From the NCBI RefSeq assembly GCF_001428255.1, contig NZ_LMRW01000006.1, positions 40,439 to 104,438 of the forward strand: a DNA stretch of 64,000 nt, in the 5' to 3' direction. A model generated the notes under the pieces. It saw only the letters and a program-made list of their open reading frames with translations. It was not told the origin of the DNA and searched no databases. The DNA comes from Agromyces sp. Soil535. GTDB taxonomy: Bacteria > Actinomycetota > Actinomycetes > Actinomycetales > Microbacteriaceae. The position numbers were made by a program, and so were the translations under genes. This document shows positions 8,628 through 16,721 of the stretch, piece after piece (the first letter of the stretch is position 1; the number at the start of each line of letters is the position of its first letter).

Positions 8628-9589
8628 CCAGCCAGGAGCGGAAGCGTGCAGAGCTTCACGAGGGCGTCCTGCGCGGTGTTCGCGTGGATCGTGGACATGC
8701 CGGGCAACCCCGAGTTCAGCGCGATGAGCAGGTCGAGGCTCTCGGCCTCGCGCACCTCGCCCACGATCAGCCTGTCGGGCCGCATGCGCAGGGCCTCCTT
8801 GATGAGACGGCGCAGTGTGATCTCCCCCGTGCCCTCGAGGCTTGGCTGCCGGCACTGCATCGACACCAGGTCACGCACGTCGAGGTTGAGTTCGAACGTC
8901 TCCTCGACCGTGACGACGCGATCGTCGACGCGCGCCGCCGACATGAGCGCATTCAGCATCGTCGTCTTGCCCGTGTGCGTCGCGCCGGACACGAGGATGT
9001 TCGCGCCCGCGAGCACGCTCATGCGCAGGAACTCCGCTGCCTGCCGGGTGACCGAGCCGAGCTCGACGAGCTGGGCGAGCGAGCGGATGCTGCGCTGGAA
9101 CTTTCGGATGTTCACCGCCCAGTGCGCACGCGTGACATCGGGGATGGCGACGTGCAGTCGCGAGCCGTCGGGCAGCGACGCGTCGACGAAGGGCGAGGAG
9201 AGGTCGACGCGCCGACCGGAGTGCTGCAGCATCCGCTCGACGAGCTCACGGACCTCGCGGTCGGAGAGCACGACCGTCGTAAGCTCGGCAACGCCGTCGC
9301 GGGCGACGAACACGCGCGTGGGGGCGTTGATCCAGATCTCCTCGACCGTCGGGTCGTCGAAGTACGGCTGGAGCAGCCCGTAGCCGGTGATCGCGGCGAG
9401 CACGTCGCGTGCGGTGCCCGCCTCGTCGCCGAGCTGGGCGTGGGCGCCGCCGAGAGCGCGCTCGCTGTAGCGGCGGATCTCCTCGTGCGCGTACCGCGCG
9501 GCCACCGAGCCATCGGCTGCGAGGTCGACCCCCTCGCGCAACACCCTCGTGCGCACGCGGTCGGCGATCGTGCGCACGGGGTCGGTCAT
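8555..9589 (-). pseudogene. cpaF: CpaF/TadA-type pilus secretion ATPase, 3' end lost
   Basis: Type II/IV secretion-system ATPase of the Tad/Flp pilus kind. From the ATG at 9589 the protein shows the usual N-terminal domain, FDDPTVEEIWINAP, DGSRLHVAIPDV, a Walker A box SGATHTGKTTML, Asp/Glu and His boxes, and GEVREAESLDLLIALNSG. After KLCTLPLLAG the expected family C-terminus (about 50-90 residues) is missing and is replaced by 23 unrelated residues (LIWCSITCVNDE...) contributed by the mobile-element end, then a stop. The 344-residue product has lost part of the C-terminal ATPase domain and is probably inactive. No tadB/tadC neighbour is present on the window side. Confidence 0.85.
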
Positions 9590-9704
9590 GGCCTCAATAC
9601 TGGAGTGCCGCGGATGCCACGCCGTGGACTTATCCACAGCTGTGGATGCCGCGACGAACACGGTGGGCAGCGTGCGGGACTGTCGAGGAATCGTCGCCGA
9701 CGAC

Positions 9705-9710
9705 TAGACT
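9705..9710 (+). promoter_or_regulatory. -10 box TAGACT, probable leaderless start
   Basis: TAGACT ends 7 nt before the GTG at 9718, so transcription should begin at or next to the start codon. No Shine-Dalgarno sequence is present. No good -35 box is seen. Confidence 0.55.
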
Positions 9711-9717
9711 CCTCCCC

Positions 9718-10194
9718 GTGTCGAGCACACGCGAGCGACGCATGATTCTTCCTCCTCGCTGGTTCGTGCGCGTGGCTTGGCGTGTACACCGCGGCTTGTA
9801 CCGCGTCACCGGCGGACGAGTCGGGCTCCGGCGCCCGAAACCCAAGGACTACGGCACGATCCATCTGACCACCACCGGGCGGCGAAGCGGCCGCGAACGC
9901 GGTGTGATCCTAGGCTACTTCGAAGACGGTCCGAACCTCGTCACCATGGCCATGAACGGCTGGGCAGACCCCGAGCCGGCATGGTGGCTCAATCTGCAGG
10001 CCCATCCGGATGCGAAAGTGGTCGTCCCCGACGGCACGCGCCTCGTGCATGCCCGCGCTGCGCGGGGAGACGAACGATCGCGTTTGTGGTCCACGTGGCG
10101 CGAGATCGACACGGGGCTCGACGACTTCGCCGCTCTGCGGTCGTCCGAGACCGCAGTGGTGATCCTGGAGCCACGGCCTGATCCGGTGCTCTGA
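9718..10194 (+). CDS. Deazaflavin (F420)-dependent nitroreductase family protein (158 aa)
   Basis: Small split-barrel protein of the deazaflavin-dependent nitroreductase (Ddn) family, which use reduced F420 to reduce quinones or nitro compounds, often at the membrane face. Family features seen are HLTTTGRRSGRERGVILGY (residues about 45-63, the conserved T-GR-SG-R-R stretch), VTMAMNGWADPEPAWWLNLQAHPDAKV and the C-terminal VVILEP. Length is typical (130-160 aa). I use the GTG at 9718 because of the -10 box just before it; an in-frame ATG at 9742 would give 150 aa. A decayed GH13 gene begins right after its stop on the other strand. Confidence 0.8.
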   Translation: MSSTRERRMILPPRWFVRVAWRVHRGLYRVTGGRVGLRRPKPKDYGTIHLTTTGRRSGRERGVILGYFEDGPNLVTMAMNGWADPEPAWWLNLQAHPDAKVVVPDGTRLVHARAARGDERSRLWSTWREIDTGLDDFAALRSSETAVVILEPRPDPVL

Positions 10195-10197
10195 CCT

Positions 10198-10628
10198 CGC
10201 CGGGCTGCTCTGCGGCGAAGATGTGCAGGTACCACTCGCCCGGCTCGCCGTCGGGCGTGGTCGTTCTCGTCCACACGTCGCCCGCGAAGTTGTTCTTCCA
10301 GCGCGTCGGCAGGCCGTCGCCGTCGGGGCCCGCGCCCGGGTGAAACCAGAACCGCTTGCGCCTCCGACCCCGGCTCGGCGGCAAGCGCCTCCGTGAACCA
10401 CGGATGGCGATCCGACACGTGGTTCGACACAACATCGATGATCGTGCGGATGCCCCGCTCCCGCGCCTCGGCGATCAGCCGCTCCGCATGCGCCTGCGTG
10501 CCGAACGCGGGGTCGATGTCGCGGTAGTCCTCGTAGACCACGGCGGTGCGCGACTATTCGGCGGTCATCGGCTCGTGCACGTCGGGCGCGCCGACCCGGG
10601 CGTCGGCGATTGCGGTCGGGTGAGGCAT
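10198..10628 (-). pseudogene. Remnant of a GH13 alpha-glucosidase gene
   Basis: Last gene of the sugar ABC operon, now broken in four ways. It starts with an ATG 5 nt after the permease stop (MPHPTAIADARVGAPDVHEP), reaches an in-frame TAG at 10554-10556 where the family normally has Trp (E-W-R-TAV), then jumps from RTAVVY directly to EDYRDIDPAFGT, missing the roughly 50 residues that normally lie between (PRSF...GYDV). It continues with IRTIIDVVSNHVSDRHPWF, shifts frame at about 10350 into WFHPGAGPDGDGLPT and EPGEWYLHIFAAEQPG, and stops matching at about 10200. At least 400 residues of the C-terminal part, including the catalytic Asp and Glu, are gone. The original enzyme probably cleaved the sugar imported by the transporter. 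Confidence 0.85.
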
Positions 10629-10632
10629 CCGC

Positions 10633-11601
10633 TCACCCCTTCAGGCCCGAGTGCGCGAGGCCCTCGACGAACTGCTTCTGTGCGATGAGGAACACCACGA
10701 GCACGGGCACCACCGTCATGGTCGCGGCCGCGAGCTGGGTGTTCCACATCTCGCCGCCGTAGGCGTCGGTATAGCGGGTGAGCGCCTGCGGCAGGGTGAA
10801 CAGCTCGGGCGAAGTGAGGTAAACGGTCGGCTCGAGGTAGAGGTTCCACGACGCGAGGAAGGTGAGGATCGCCACCGCGGAGAGCGCAGGCTTCGCGAGC
10901 GGCAGGAAGATGCGCCACCAGATGCCCACGCGGCCGAGGCCGTCGAGCCGGGCCGCCTCTTCGAGCTCGCCGGGCAGCGAGATGAAGAACTGCCGCATCA
11001 CGAACGTCGCGAGCACGCACGGCGCCGCGAGCGCCGTGACGAGGATGAGCGGCCAGTGCGTGTTGATGAGCCCGACCTGCTTGAACATCTGGAAGAGCGG
11101 CACGATCGTGACCTCGCCGGGCACGAGCAGCCCGATGAGCACCACGAGGAACAGCAGGTTCCGCCCCGGGAAGCGGATGCGTGCGAAGGCGTAGCCCGCG
11201 AGGCTCGAGACCAGCATCGTGATGAGCGTGACGAGCACGGCGATGTAGACGCTGTTGAAGTACTGCTGCGCGAACGGCTGGAACGTGAACGCCTCGGCGT
11301 AGGCCGCCCACGTCGGCGAGTCCGTGAAGATCGTCGGCGGCGAGGCGAAGATCTCGCTGAGCGGCTTGAACGACGAGGCGATCATCCACACCGTCGGCAC
11401 CACGAAGGGCGCTGCGAGCACGATGAGGGCGACGTACAGGATGACCCGACGTACGACGGCGGCGCCGGGGCGCGGTACCTTTCGTTGCGTCACGCCGGTC
11501 GGCGGCGGGCTGGCCCTCACGCCGGTTGCGCCGGCGGTGCCCGCGGCGCCGGACGTCACGCGCGATGTGCCTGACGTCGGAGGAGCGGTGTCAGTCTTCA
11601 T
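10633..11601 (-). CDS. Carbohydrate ABC transporter permease, MalG type (322 aa)
   Basis: Inner-membrane permease of a CUT1 sugar importer. An N-terminal disordered Thr/Gly/Ala stretch (residues 1-45) is followed by six membrane segments. The cytoplasmic EAA loop reads EEAARLDGLGRVGIWWRIFLP, which contacts the ATPase. The C-terminus FVEGLAHSGLKG is typical of MalG/LacG-like proteins. Its ATG overlaps the end of the MalF-type gene by 11 nt, so the pair is translationally coupled. No ATPase gene is present; CUT1 importers of actinobacteria commonly share the housekeeping MsiK ATPase encoded elsewhere, which is the likely case here. Confidence 0.92.
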   Translation of the reverse strand: MKTDTAPPTSGTSRVTSGAAGTAGATGVRASPPPTGVTQRKVPRPGAAVVRRVILYVALIVLAAPFVVPTVWMIASSFKPLSEIFASPPTIFTDSPTWAAYAEAFTFQPFAQQYFNSVYIAVLVTLITMLVSSLAGYAFARIRFPGRNLLFLVVLIGLLVPGEVTIVPLFQMFKQVGLINTHWPLILVTALAAPCVLATFVMRQFFISLPGELEEAARLDGLGRVGIWWRIFLPLAKPALSAVAILTFLASWNLYLEPTVYLTSPELFTLPQALTRYTDAYGGEMWNTQLAAATMTVVPVLVVFLIAQKQFVEGLAHSGLKG

Positions 11602-12574
11602 AGAACACCCACTTTCTGCGGAGCTGCCACTGGAGCACGGTGAGCAGCATCACGAAGGTCAGGAGCATGAGAGCGAGGGTCGAGCCGTAGCCGATGTTGT
11701 TGAAGTCGAACGCCTGCTGGAACACGTAGTAGACGAGCACCGTGGTCGAGAGTCCCGGCCCGCCCTGCGTGAGCACGGCGATCTGGGCGAACGCCTGCAG
11801 CGCGCCGACGATCGTGATGATCGCCGTGAGCAGCAGCGTCGGCGAGATGAGCGGCAGGGTGATGCGCGTGAACATCGTGCTGTTGCGGGCGCCGTCGATG
11901 CGCGCCGCCTCGTAGAGCTCGCCCGGCACGCCCTGCAGTGCCGAGAGGAAGAGCACCATGTTGATGCCGACGCTGCGCACGACCTGGGTGACGATGACGG
12001 CCGCCATCGCTGTCGGCCCCTCCTGCAGCCAGTTCGGGCCGACGACACCGAACTGTGCGAGGAAGCCGTTGATGCCGCCGTTGTCCTGGAGGAGGAAGCC
12101 CCAGACGAGCGTCCACGCCACGACCGAGACCACGACCGGCGAGAAGAACAGGGTGCGGAACAGCGTCACCCCGCGGAATCGGCGGTTCAGCATCACGGCG
12201 AGCGCGAGGCCGAGCGCGATGTTCAGCGCGACCACGCCGCCCGAGAAGATCGCCGTGGCGCCGAGCACGCTCGGCAACTGCGGGTCTTCGAGGAGCGCGG
12301 CGTAATGGTCGCCGCCGACGAACTGCAGCTCGCCGGTGAAGATGTTCCAGTCGTTGAGGCTGTAGTAGATCGCGAGACCCACCGGGATGAGCACGAAGAC
12401 GAGCACGCCGATGAGCTGCGGCGAGATGAAGAGGTAGCCGGTGAGGGCGTCTCGCCGGGCCATCGTCCAGAGACGACCGGCGCGCTTCGAGGTCGACGGG
12501 GGCGGGGCATCCGTCGCCGCACCCCGAGGGGCATCCGCGGATGCCCCTCGGGTCGTCGGGCGTGTCGTCGTCAT
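11591..12574 (-). CDS. Carbohydrate ABC transporter permease, MalF type (327 aa)
   Basis: Partner permease of the CUT1 importer. After a charged, repetitive N-terminus (two copies of ADAPRGA within the first 25 residues) come six membrane helices starting at TGYLFISPQLIGVLVFVLIP. The EAA loop is LYEAARIDGARNSTMFTRITLP. The ATG lies 3 nt downstream of the binding-protein stop codon, with GTCACTTCGCG-type spacing and no strong ribosome site, so translation probably depends on coupling. A 30-bp perfect palindrome falls within codons 8-17 and could fold in the mRNA (listed separately). Substrate not determinable from the permease alone. Confidence 0.92.
   Translation of the reverse strand: MTTTRPTTRGASADAPRGAATDAPPPSTSKRAGRLWTMARRDALTGYLFISPQLIGVLVFVLIPVGLAIYYSLNDWNIFTGELQFVGGDHYAALLEDPQLPSVLGATAIFSGGVVALNIALGLALAVMLNRRFRGVTLFRTLFFSPVVVSVVAWTLVWGFLLQDNGGINGFLAQFGVVGPNWLQEGPTAMAAVIVTQVVRSVGINMVLFLSALQGVPGELYEAARIDGARNSTMFTRITLPLISPTLLLTAIITIVGALQAFAQIAVLTQGGPGLSTTVLVYYVFQQAFDFNNIGYGSTLALMLLTFVMLLTVLQWQLRRKWVFYED
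12523..12552. repeat. 30-bp perfect palindrome inside the MalF-type gene start
   Basis: Arms CCCGAGGGGCATCCG and its exact complement meet at CCG|CGG with no spacer. On the minus-strand mRNA it lies 22 nt after the permease start codon. It overlaps a 7-residue coding repeat. A structure here, between binding protein and permeases, could lower permease output relative to the binding protein; that role is inferred. Confidence 0.75.
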
Positions 12575-12576
12575 GG

Positions 12577-13863
12577 TCACTTCGCGAGCAGCGGGTCGAT
12601 CGCCGTGCAGACCGAGGAGAGCACCGACTCCACGTCGGCGTCGGGGGTCCACATCGCGTCGAGCGCGGTCTTCGCCTTCTGGGCGATCTCGGCCGGGCTC
12701 GTGTGGTTCGGCAGGGTCACGGCGTCGGAGATCTGGTCGACGACGACGGTCTGCAGCTGCTCGGCCGTGAGCTTGGTGTTGACCTCGGCGAGCTTCTCGC
12801 CCGTGAGCAGCGACTCGCGGGGCGGCGGGAAGAACTGCGCGAGCTTCGCGGCGTTCTCGGGGTTCGTGAGGAACGCGAGGAAGTCGGTGGCCTCCTGCAC
12901 GTGTGCGCTCGACTCGAGCACGCCGACGCCGGCCTGACCGATCACCGAGTACGTGCCCTCCGGACCCGCGGGCAGCGGGTAGACGGCATACTCGAACGAG
13001 CCGTCGAGCAGCGACGCGCGGGAGACCTGCGCGATCGTGAACGCCGAGTCGCCGGCGAAGAAGTCGGCGGTGGTGCCTGGGCCCGGCATCGACTTGTCGA
13101 CGTAGATCGCATCGTGCAGGAACTGGAACGCCTTGACCATCTCGTCGCTGTCGAACGTGCACTCCGTGCCGTCTTCATTCCACGCCGAGGCGCCCCAGCC
13201 GGTCCACACCGTTGCGAGGGTGTTCCACGACGCGTAGTTGAAGTCGCGGATCACGAAGCCGCCCTTGCCGGTGGCCGCGTTCGCGGCCGAGCCGACCGCC
13301 GACACCTGGTCCCAGGTGAGGTTGTCGGTGTCGAGCGTCTGGCCGGCCTCGGCGAGCAGGCTCTCGTTCACGTAGAGCGCGAACGGCGAGTTCGAGAACG
13401 GGTAGGCGTAGAGCTGGTCGTCGGCGGTGAACTCCGCGGTGACGCTGCCGAGCAGGTCGTCGTAGTCCCAGCCCTTCGTCTCGCTGAGCGTGTCGGTCAG
13501 CGGCACGAGGGCATCTGACGCGATGAGGTCCTTCGACAGGTCGCCCATCCATGCGAGGTCGGGCGAGTTGCCACCCGCGATCTGCGTCGTGAGCGTGGTG
13601 TTGTAGTCGGCGAACGGAAGGCTCTCGAACGTGATCGACTTGATCTCGGGGTGGTCGGACTTGTACTCCTCGGCGATCGAGTCGAAGAGGGCCAGCTGGT
13701 CCTCATTCGACGTCCACACGGTCATGCGCAGGTCGACGCTGTTGGGCGGGGCGGTCGTGGCGACCGGGCCACCCGAGCCCGCGGATGCGCTGCATCCTGC
13801 GGCCGCCACCGCGATCGTGGTCGCCAGCGCAGCCAGGCCGACCAGCTTCGTTGCTGTGTTCAT
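12577..13863 (-). CDS. Sugar-binding lipoprotein of the ABC importer (428 aa)
   Basis: Extracellular solute-binding protein, family 1. The first 24 residues form a lipoprotein signal with lipobox AAGC (Cys24 lipidated), followed by a Ser/Gly linker. The body has the family pattern MTVWTSNEDQLALFDSIAEEY, ITFESLPFADYNTTL, DLAWMGDLSKDLIASDALVPL, and KAFQFLHDAIY. Length fits (about 420 aa). It should be anchored outside the membrane and deliver an oligosaccharide to the two permeases encoded next. The ATG is 13 bp after the FAD oxidoreductase stop, with GAGGAAGAACGCG upstream giving a good ribosome site. Ligand unknown; the neighbouring dead GH13 and Tat-exported glycosidase suggest a glucan or heteroglycan fragment. 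Confidence 0.92.
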   Translation of the reverse strand: MNTATKLVGLAALATTIAVAAAGCSASAGSGGPVATTAPPNSVDLRMTVWTSNEDQLALFDSIAEEYKSDHPEIKSITFESLPFADYNTTLTTQIAGGNSPDLAWMGDLSKDLIASDALVPLTDTLSETKGWDYDDLLGSVTAEFTADDQLYAYPFSNSPFALYVNESLLAEAGQTLDTDNLTWDQVSAVGSAANAATGKGGFVIRDFNYASWNTLATVWTGWGASAWNEDGTECTFDSDEMVKAFQFLHDAIYVDKSMPGPGTTADFFAGDSAFTIAQVSRASLLDGSFEYAVYPLPAGPEGTYSVIGQAGVGVLESSAHVQEATDFLAFLTNPENAAKLAQFFPPPRESLLTGEKLAEVNTKLTAEQLQTVVVDQISDAVTLPNHTSPAEIAQKAKTALDAMWTPDADVESVLSSVCTAIDPLLAK

Positions 13864-13876
13864 TCGCGTTCTTCCT

Positions 13877-15472
13877 CTAATATCCGATGATCTCGGGCCA
13901 ATGGATTTCGATCCCCGCCTCGACGAGGCGGGCTTGGAACTGGCTGACCAGCTCCGGATCCGAGACGACGTCTCTCGGAAGCAGTGAGCGTTCGATGCAG
14001 AACGCGGCGAGCTCGCCGGCGGACTCGCCGACGTTCCACTCGACGGGATGCAGGCGATACGCGCCGTTCGTGATGTGAGTGGTGCCGATGTTCTTCGCCG
14101 CCGGCAGCAGGTTCTTCGTCGCGACGGGAACGAGCGCCCCGAGCGGGATCTCGAACGGTGCGCACTCGACGTCGATGTAGTTGTCGCCGCCGGTCGACGG
14201 GTGCAGATCGATGCGGTACATCCCGACCCCCACCGACTGCTCGAACCGCGCCGGGCCCGCATGGCCGCGCACCGCGACCGACACATCCTGCTCGCGCACG
14301 GTGGTGATTGCCCGGATGCGACGCGACTCGCGGATGTACGGTGCCTGTGCGAACCCGTCGTCGGTGCCGACGACGTCGCCGCGCAGCCGCAGCCCGGGCC
14401 ATCCGGTGCCGCCGTCGGGCCGCGGGGCCTCGGTCTGCAGCCAGTGGAAGAACGAGCGCGACTGCTCCTTCGCCGCGGCGAGATGCGCCTCCCGCGTCGG
14501 CGTGTCGATGATCGAGCCGTCGAGATAGTCGAGCTGCGGCCAGTTGGCCAGCACGATGTCGCTGTCGTAGAACCCGGGCGCGAAGCTCTGCCGCGCCGCG
14601 ATCCGGCGGAACTCCCACAGGTCGGTGTCGCCCGCGTCGAACCGCGGATCCTCGACCGCCCGCGGTGCGTCGAGGTCGGGGTTCACCCGCAAGGTGCGCA
14701 CCTCGGGCTCGAGGGTGCGCGGGTTCGGCGCCGTGAACGAGAGCATGCCGTCGCCCCAGAACGACGGGGCGTACTCGCGCCAGTAGTCGTAGTCGCGCGG
14801 CCGCACGATGGTGTGGTCGGCGCCCTCCTCGTGATCGAAGGCGAAGCACCAGGCGATCGACTGCACGTTCGACGGGTCGGCGACCTGCGGCGCGCTCGGC
14901 TCGCCGGTCTCAGCTTGCGACTCGGCGCCGACGACGTAGGCGGTGCCGGTGAGCGGCAGCAGGTCGCCGGTCTCGGTGGCGTCGAGCACGATCGGCGCGA
15001 TGACCTCGATCGTCTGCCCGCCCCGCACGTGCTCGAGCGTCACGGAGCCGACGAGCTCATCGTGCACGCCGGCGGCCACCGGAACGTACGGCTGCAGCAC
15101 GGTCAGGCGGCCGCTCGAGAGGTAGGGCGCGAGCAGTTGCGTGATCACGGCGACGGCGACGCGCGGCTCGTGGCAGAGCTTGCTGACGCGGCCGAGGCCC
15201 GGGTTCAGCTGGGGGTCGCGCCGCGCGGCATCCGTCAGCGGGTAGGAATCGCGGTAGTACTGGCGGATGCCCTCGCGCAGGGCCCGGTAGCTCGCGGTCA
15301 CGCCGAACTGCTCCACCCAGATGTGCTCGTCGGGCGGAACCGCCTGCGAGGTGAGCTGGCCGCCGAGCCACGGATGCTCCTCGCTCAGCACGACCGTGCG
15401 TCCTCGTCGCAGCGCCGCGAGCGCCGCGGCGACGCCGCCGAGCCCTCCACCGATGATCGCGACATCCGCCAT
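13877..15472 (-). CDS. FAD-dependent oxidoreductase, FAD_oxidored (PF12831-like) (531 aa)
   Basis: Flavoprotein with an N-terminal dinucleotide fold ADVAIIGGGLGGVAAALAALRRG (written in two parts: VAIIGGGLGGVAA, residues 4-16, then LAALRRGRTVVL) and the family marker HPWLGGQLTSQAVPPDEH (about 40-57). Further conserved blocks are VLDATETGDLLPLTG and AKNIGTTHITNGAYRLHPVEWNVGE near the C-terminus. The family occurs in polysaccharide-use loci of Actinobacteria and Bacteroidetes, but substrates are mostly unknown. No signal peptide is seen, so it is cytoplasmic and probably acts on the imported sugar. The ATG is 8 bp after the LacI stop, and the binding-protein gene follows after 13 bp, placing it inside the operon. 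Confidence 0.85.
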   Translation of the reverse strand: MADVAIIGGGLGGVAAALAALRRGRTVVLSEEHPWLGGQLTSQAVPPDEHIWVEQFGVTASYRALREGIRQYYRDSYPLTDAARRDPQLNPGLGRVSKLCHEPRVAVAVITQLLAPYLSSGRLTVLQPYVPVAAGVHDELVGSVTLEHVRGGQTIEVIAPIVLDATETGDLLPLTGTAYVVGAESQAETGEPSAPQVADPSNVQSIAWCFAFDHEEGADHTIVRPRDYDYWREYAPSFWGDGMLSFTAPNPRTLEPEVRTLRVNPDLDAPRAVEDPRFDAGDTDLWEFRRIAARQSFAPGFYDSDIVLANWPQLDYLDGSIIDTPTREAHLAAAKEQSRSFFHWLQTEAPRPDGGTGWPGLRLRGDVVGTDDGFAQAPYIRESRRIRAITTVREQDVSVAVRGHAGPARFEQSVGVGMYRIDLHPSTGGDNYIDVECAPFEIPLGALVPVATKNLLPAAKNIGTTHITNGAYRLHPVEWNVGESAGELAAFCIERSLLPRDVVSDPELVSQFQARLVEAGIEIHWPEIIGY

Positions 15473-15480
15473 CACCCGCC

Positions 15481-16533
15481 TCACTTGGCGGAAGTCCGCT
15501 CGACCAGGGTCTCGCCGAGCTCGACCATGCCCTGCAGCAACCGCTGCGTCTCGAGGTCGTCCCATTCCTCGGCGGGCGTCGTGACGAGCTGCTGCAGGAG
15601 GCTGAGCGCCTCGGCCGCAACCTGGAGGCGGAGTGTCTGGAAACCGGCGAGCGCCCGGCCGTTCACGCGGTGGTCGCGCACCTCGGCGAGGGCGGTGAGC
15701 GAGATCGCCGTCGGCACCTCGATGCCGGCGCCGGCGAGCACGTGGGCGACGTCCTCGGCGAGGAAGGCGTCTTCGGTGAAGATCACGGTGGCGCCGGCCT
15801 CGGCCGCGGCGCCGACCAACCCGGTGAGATCGCCGTCTTCGGCGGCGACCAGCGTGAACCGCAGGCCGCCCGACGCCGTCGACGCCTCGATCTGCTGCAT
15901 GCGGTCGCGAGCCGTCGGGCTGTGCAGGTTGCGGTGCACGTAGAGCGCACTCGTGTGGCCCAGCGCGATTGCCCGTTCGATGAGCTCGGCCGTGAGGCTC
16001 ACGTAGTCGATTCCGACGTACGGCACTTTCGCGGTGGTCTCGTCACGTCGACCGACCGCCACGAACGGGAACCGCTCGTCGACGAGTCGCTTGAGGTCGT
16101 CGCCGTCCATCTGCTGGCCGAGCAGGATGCATCCGTCGGCGAGGCGCAGGCGGGTCTTGCGGTGGAAGAGGCTTCGCGTGCCGTTCTCGACCGGCGAGCT
16201 CGTGAAGAACAACAGGTCGCAGCCCACCTGCTCGGCCGCGCGTTCGAGCCCGTTGAGCAGCGGGCCGTAGAAGTCCATGCTCTCGGGCGACAGTGCCGGC
16301 TCGTAGGTGAAGACGCCCATGATCTGGTTGTCGAGGCCCGCGAGGCGGCGCGCGGCGGGGTCGGCCACGTAGGTCGACTGCTCGATCGCCTGCTTGACGC
16401 GCTCCCGGGTCGCCGCCGGGATCCGCACGTTGGAGCCGTCTCGGTCGTTCAGGACCATGGAGACCGTGGTCTGGCTGACGCCGGCGATGCGAGCGATCTC
16501 GCGTTGGGTGACGTTGCGCGTCTTCGGTGACAT
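15481..16533 (-). CDS. LacI-family transcriptional regulator (350 aa)
   Basis: First gene of the sugar operon. N-terminal LacI helix-turn-helix: TQREIARIAGVSQTTVSMVLN (residues about 9-29; shown here only as the family-diagnostic block VSQTTVSMVLN) followed by the hinge helix PAARRLAG at about 60. The rest is a periplasmic-binding-protein-like sensor domain ending in LVERTSAK. It probably represses both its own operon and the divergent glycosidase gene: an 18-bp dyad with a TGATAATA arm lies before the glycosidase start, and a second, weaker copy covers the region just before its own start. The effector is likely the imported sugar. The gene ends 8 bp before the FAD oxidoreductase start. Confidence 0.92.
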   Translation of the reverse strand: MSPKTRNVTQREIARIAGVSQTTVSMVLNDRDGSNVRIPAATRERVKQAIEQSTYVADPAARRLAGLDNQIMGVFTYEPALSPESMDFYGPLLNGLERAAEQVGCDLLFFTSSPVENGTRSLFHRKTRLRLADGCILLGQQMDGDDLKRLVDERFPFVAVGRRDETTAKVPYVGIDYVSLTAELIERAIALGHTSALYVHRNLHSPTARDRMQQIEASTASGGLRFTLVAAEDGDLTGLVGAAAEAGATVIFTEDAFLAEDVAHVLAGAGIEVPTAISLTALAEVRDHRVNGRALAGFQTLRLQVAAEALSLLQQLVTTPAEEWDDLETQRLLQGMVELGETLVERTSAK

Positions 16534-16553
16534 GCCGTGTTTCCAATCGAAGC

Positions 16554-16571
16554 TGATAATGCCTATTTGCG
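16554..16571. promoter_or_regulatory. Probable LacI operator O2 (weaker copy)
   Basis: TGATAATGCCTATTTGCG matches 12 of 18 positions of the perfect dyad O1. It lies about 20 bp upstream of the LacI start, fitting autoregulation. Confidence 0.55.
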
Positions 16572-16663
16572 GGTCGTGATGGTGACGCTAATACGCATCA
16601 TCAAGAATCGCAAGCCGTCTTGACCTCGCGCTTCCGATGTGGGCATGATGAACGTGCATGATT

Positions 16664-16681
16664 TGATAATAGGTATTATCA
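16664..16681. promoter_or_regulatory. Probable LacI operator O1, perfect 18-bp dyad
   Basis: TGATAATA-GG-TATTATCA is an 8-2-8 perfect inverted repeat in very GC-rich DNA, 40 bp before the glycosidase ATG. Even spacing and size fit LacI-family operators, although the central CG step common in that family is replaced by GG. Confidence 0.7.
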
Positions 16682-16721
16682 TTTGCCCGAGCGGATGCTC
16701 CGGCCCGAGCAGGAGAAGACG

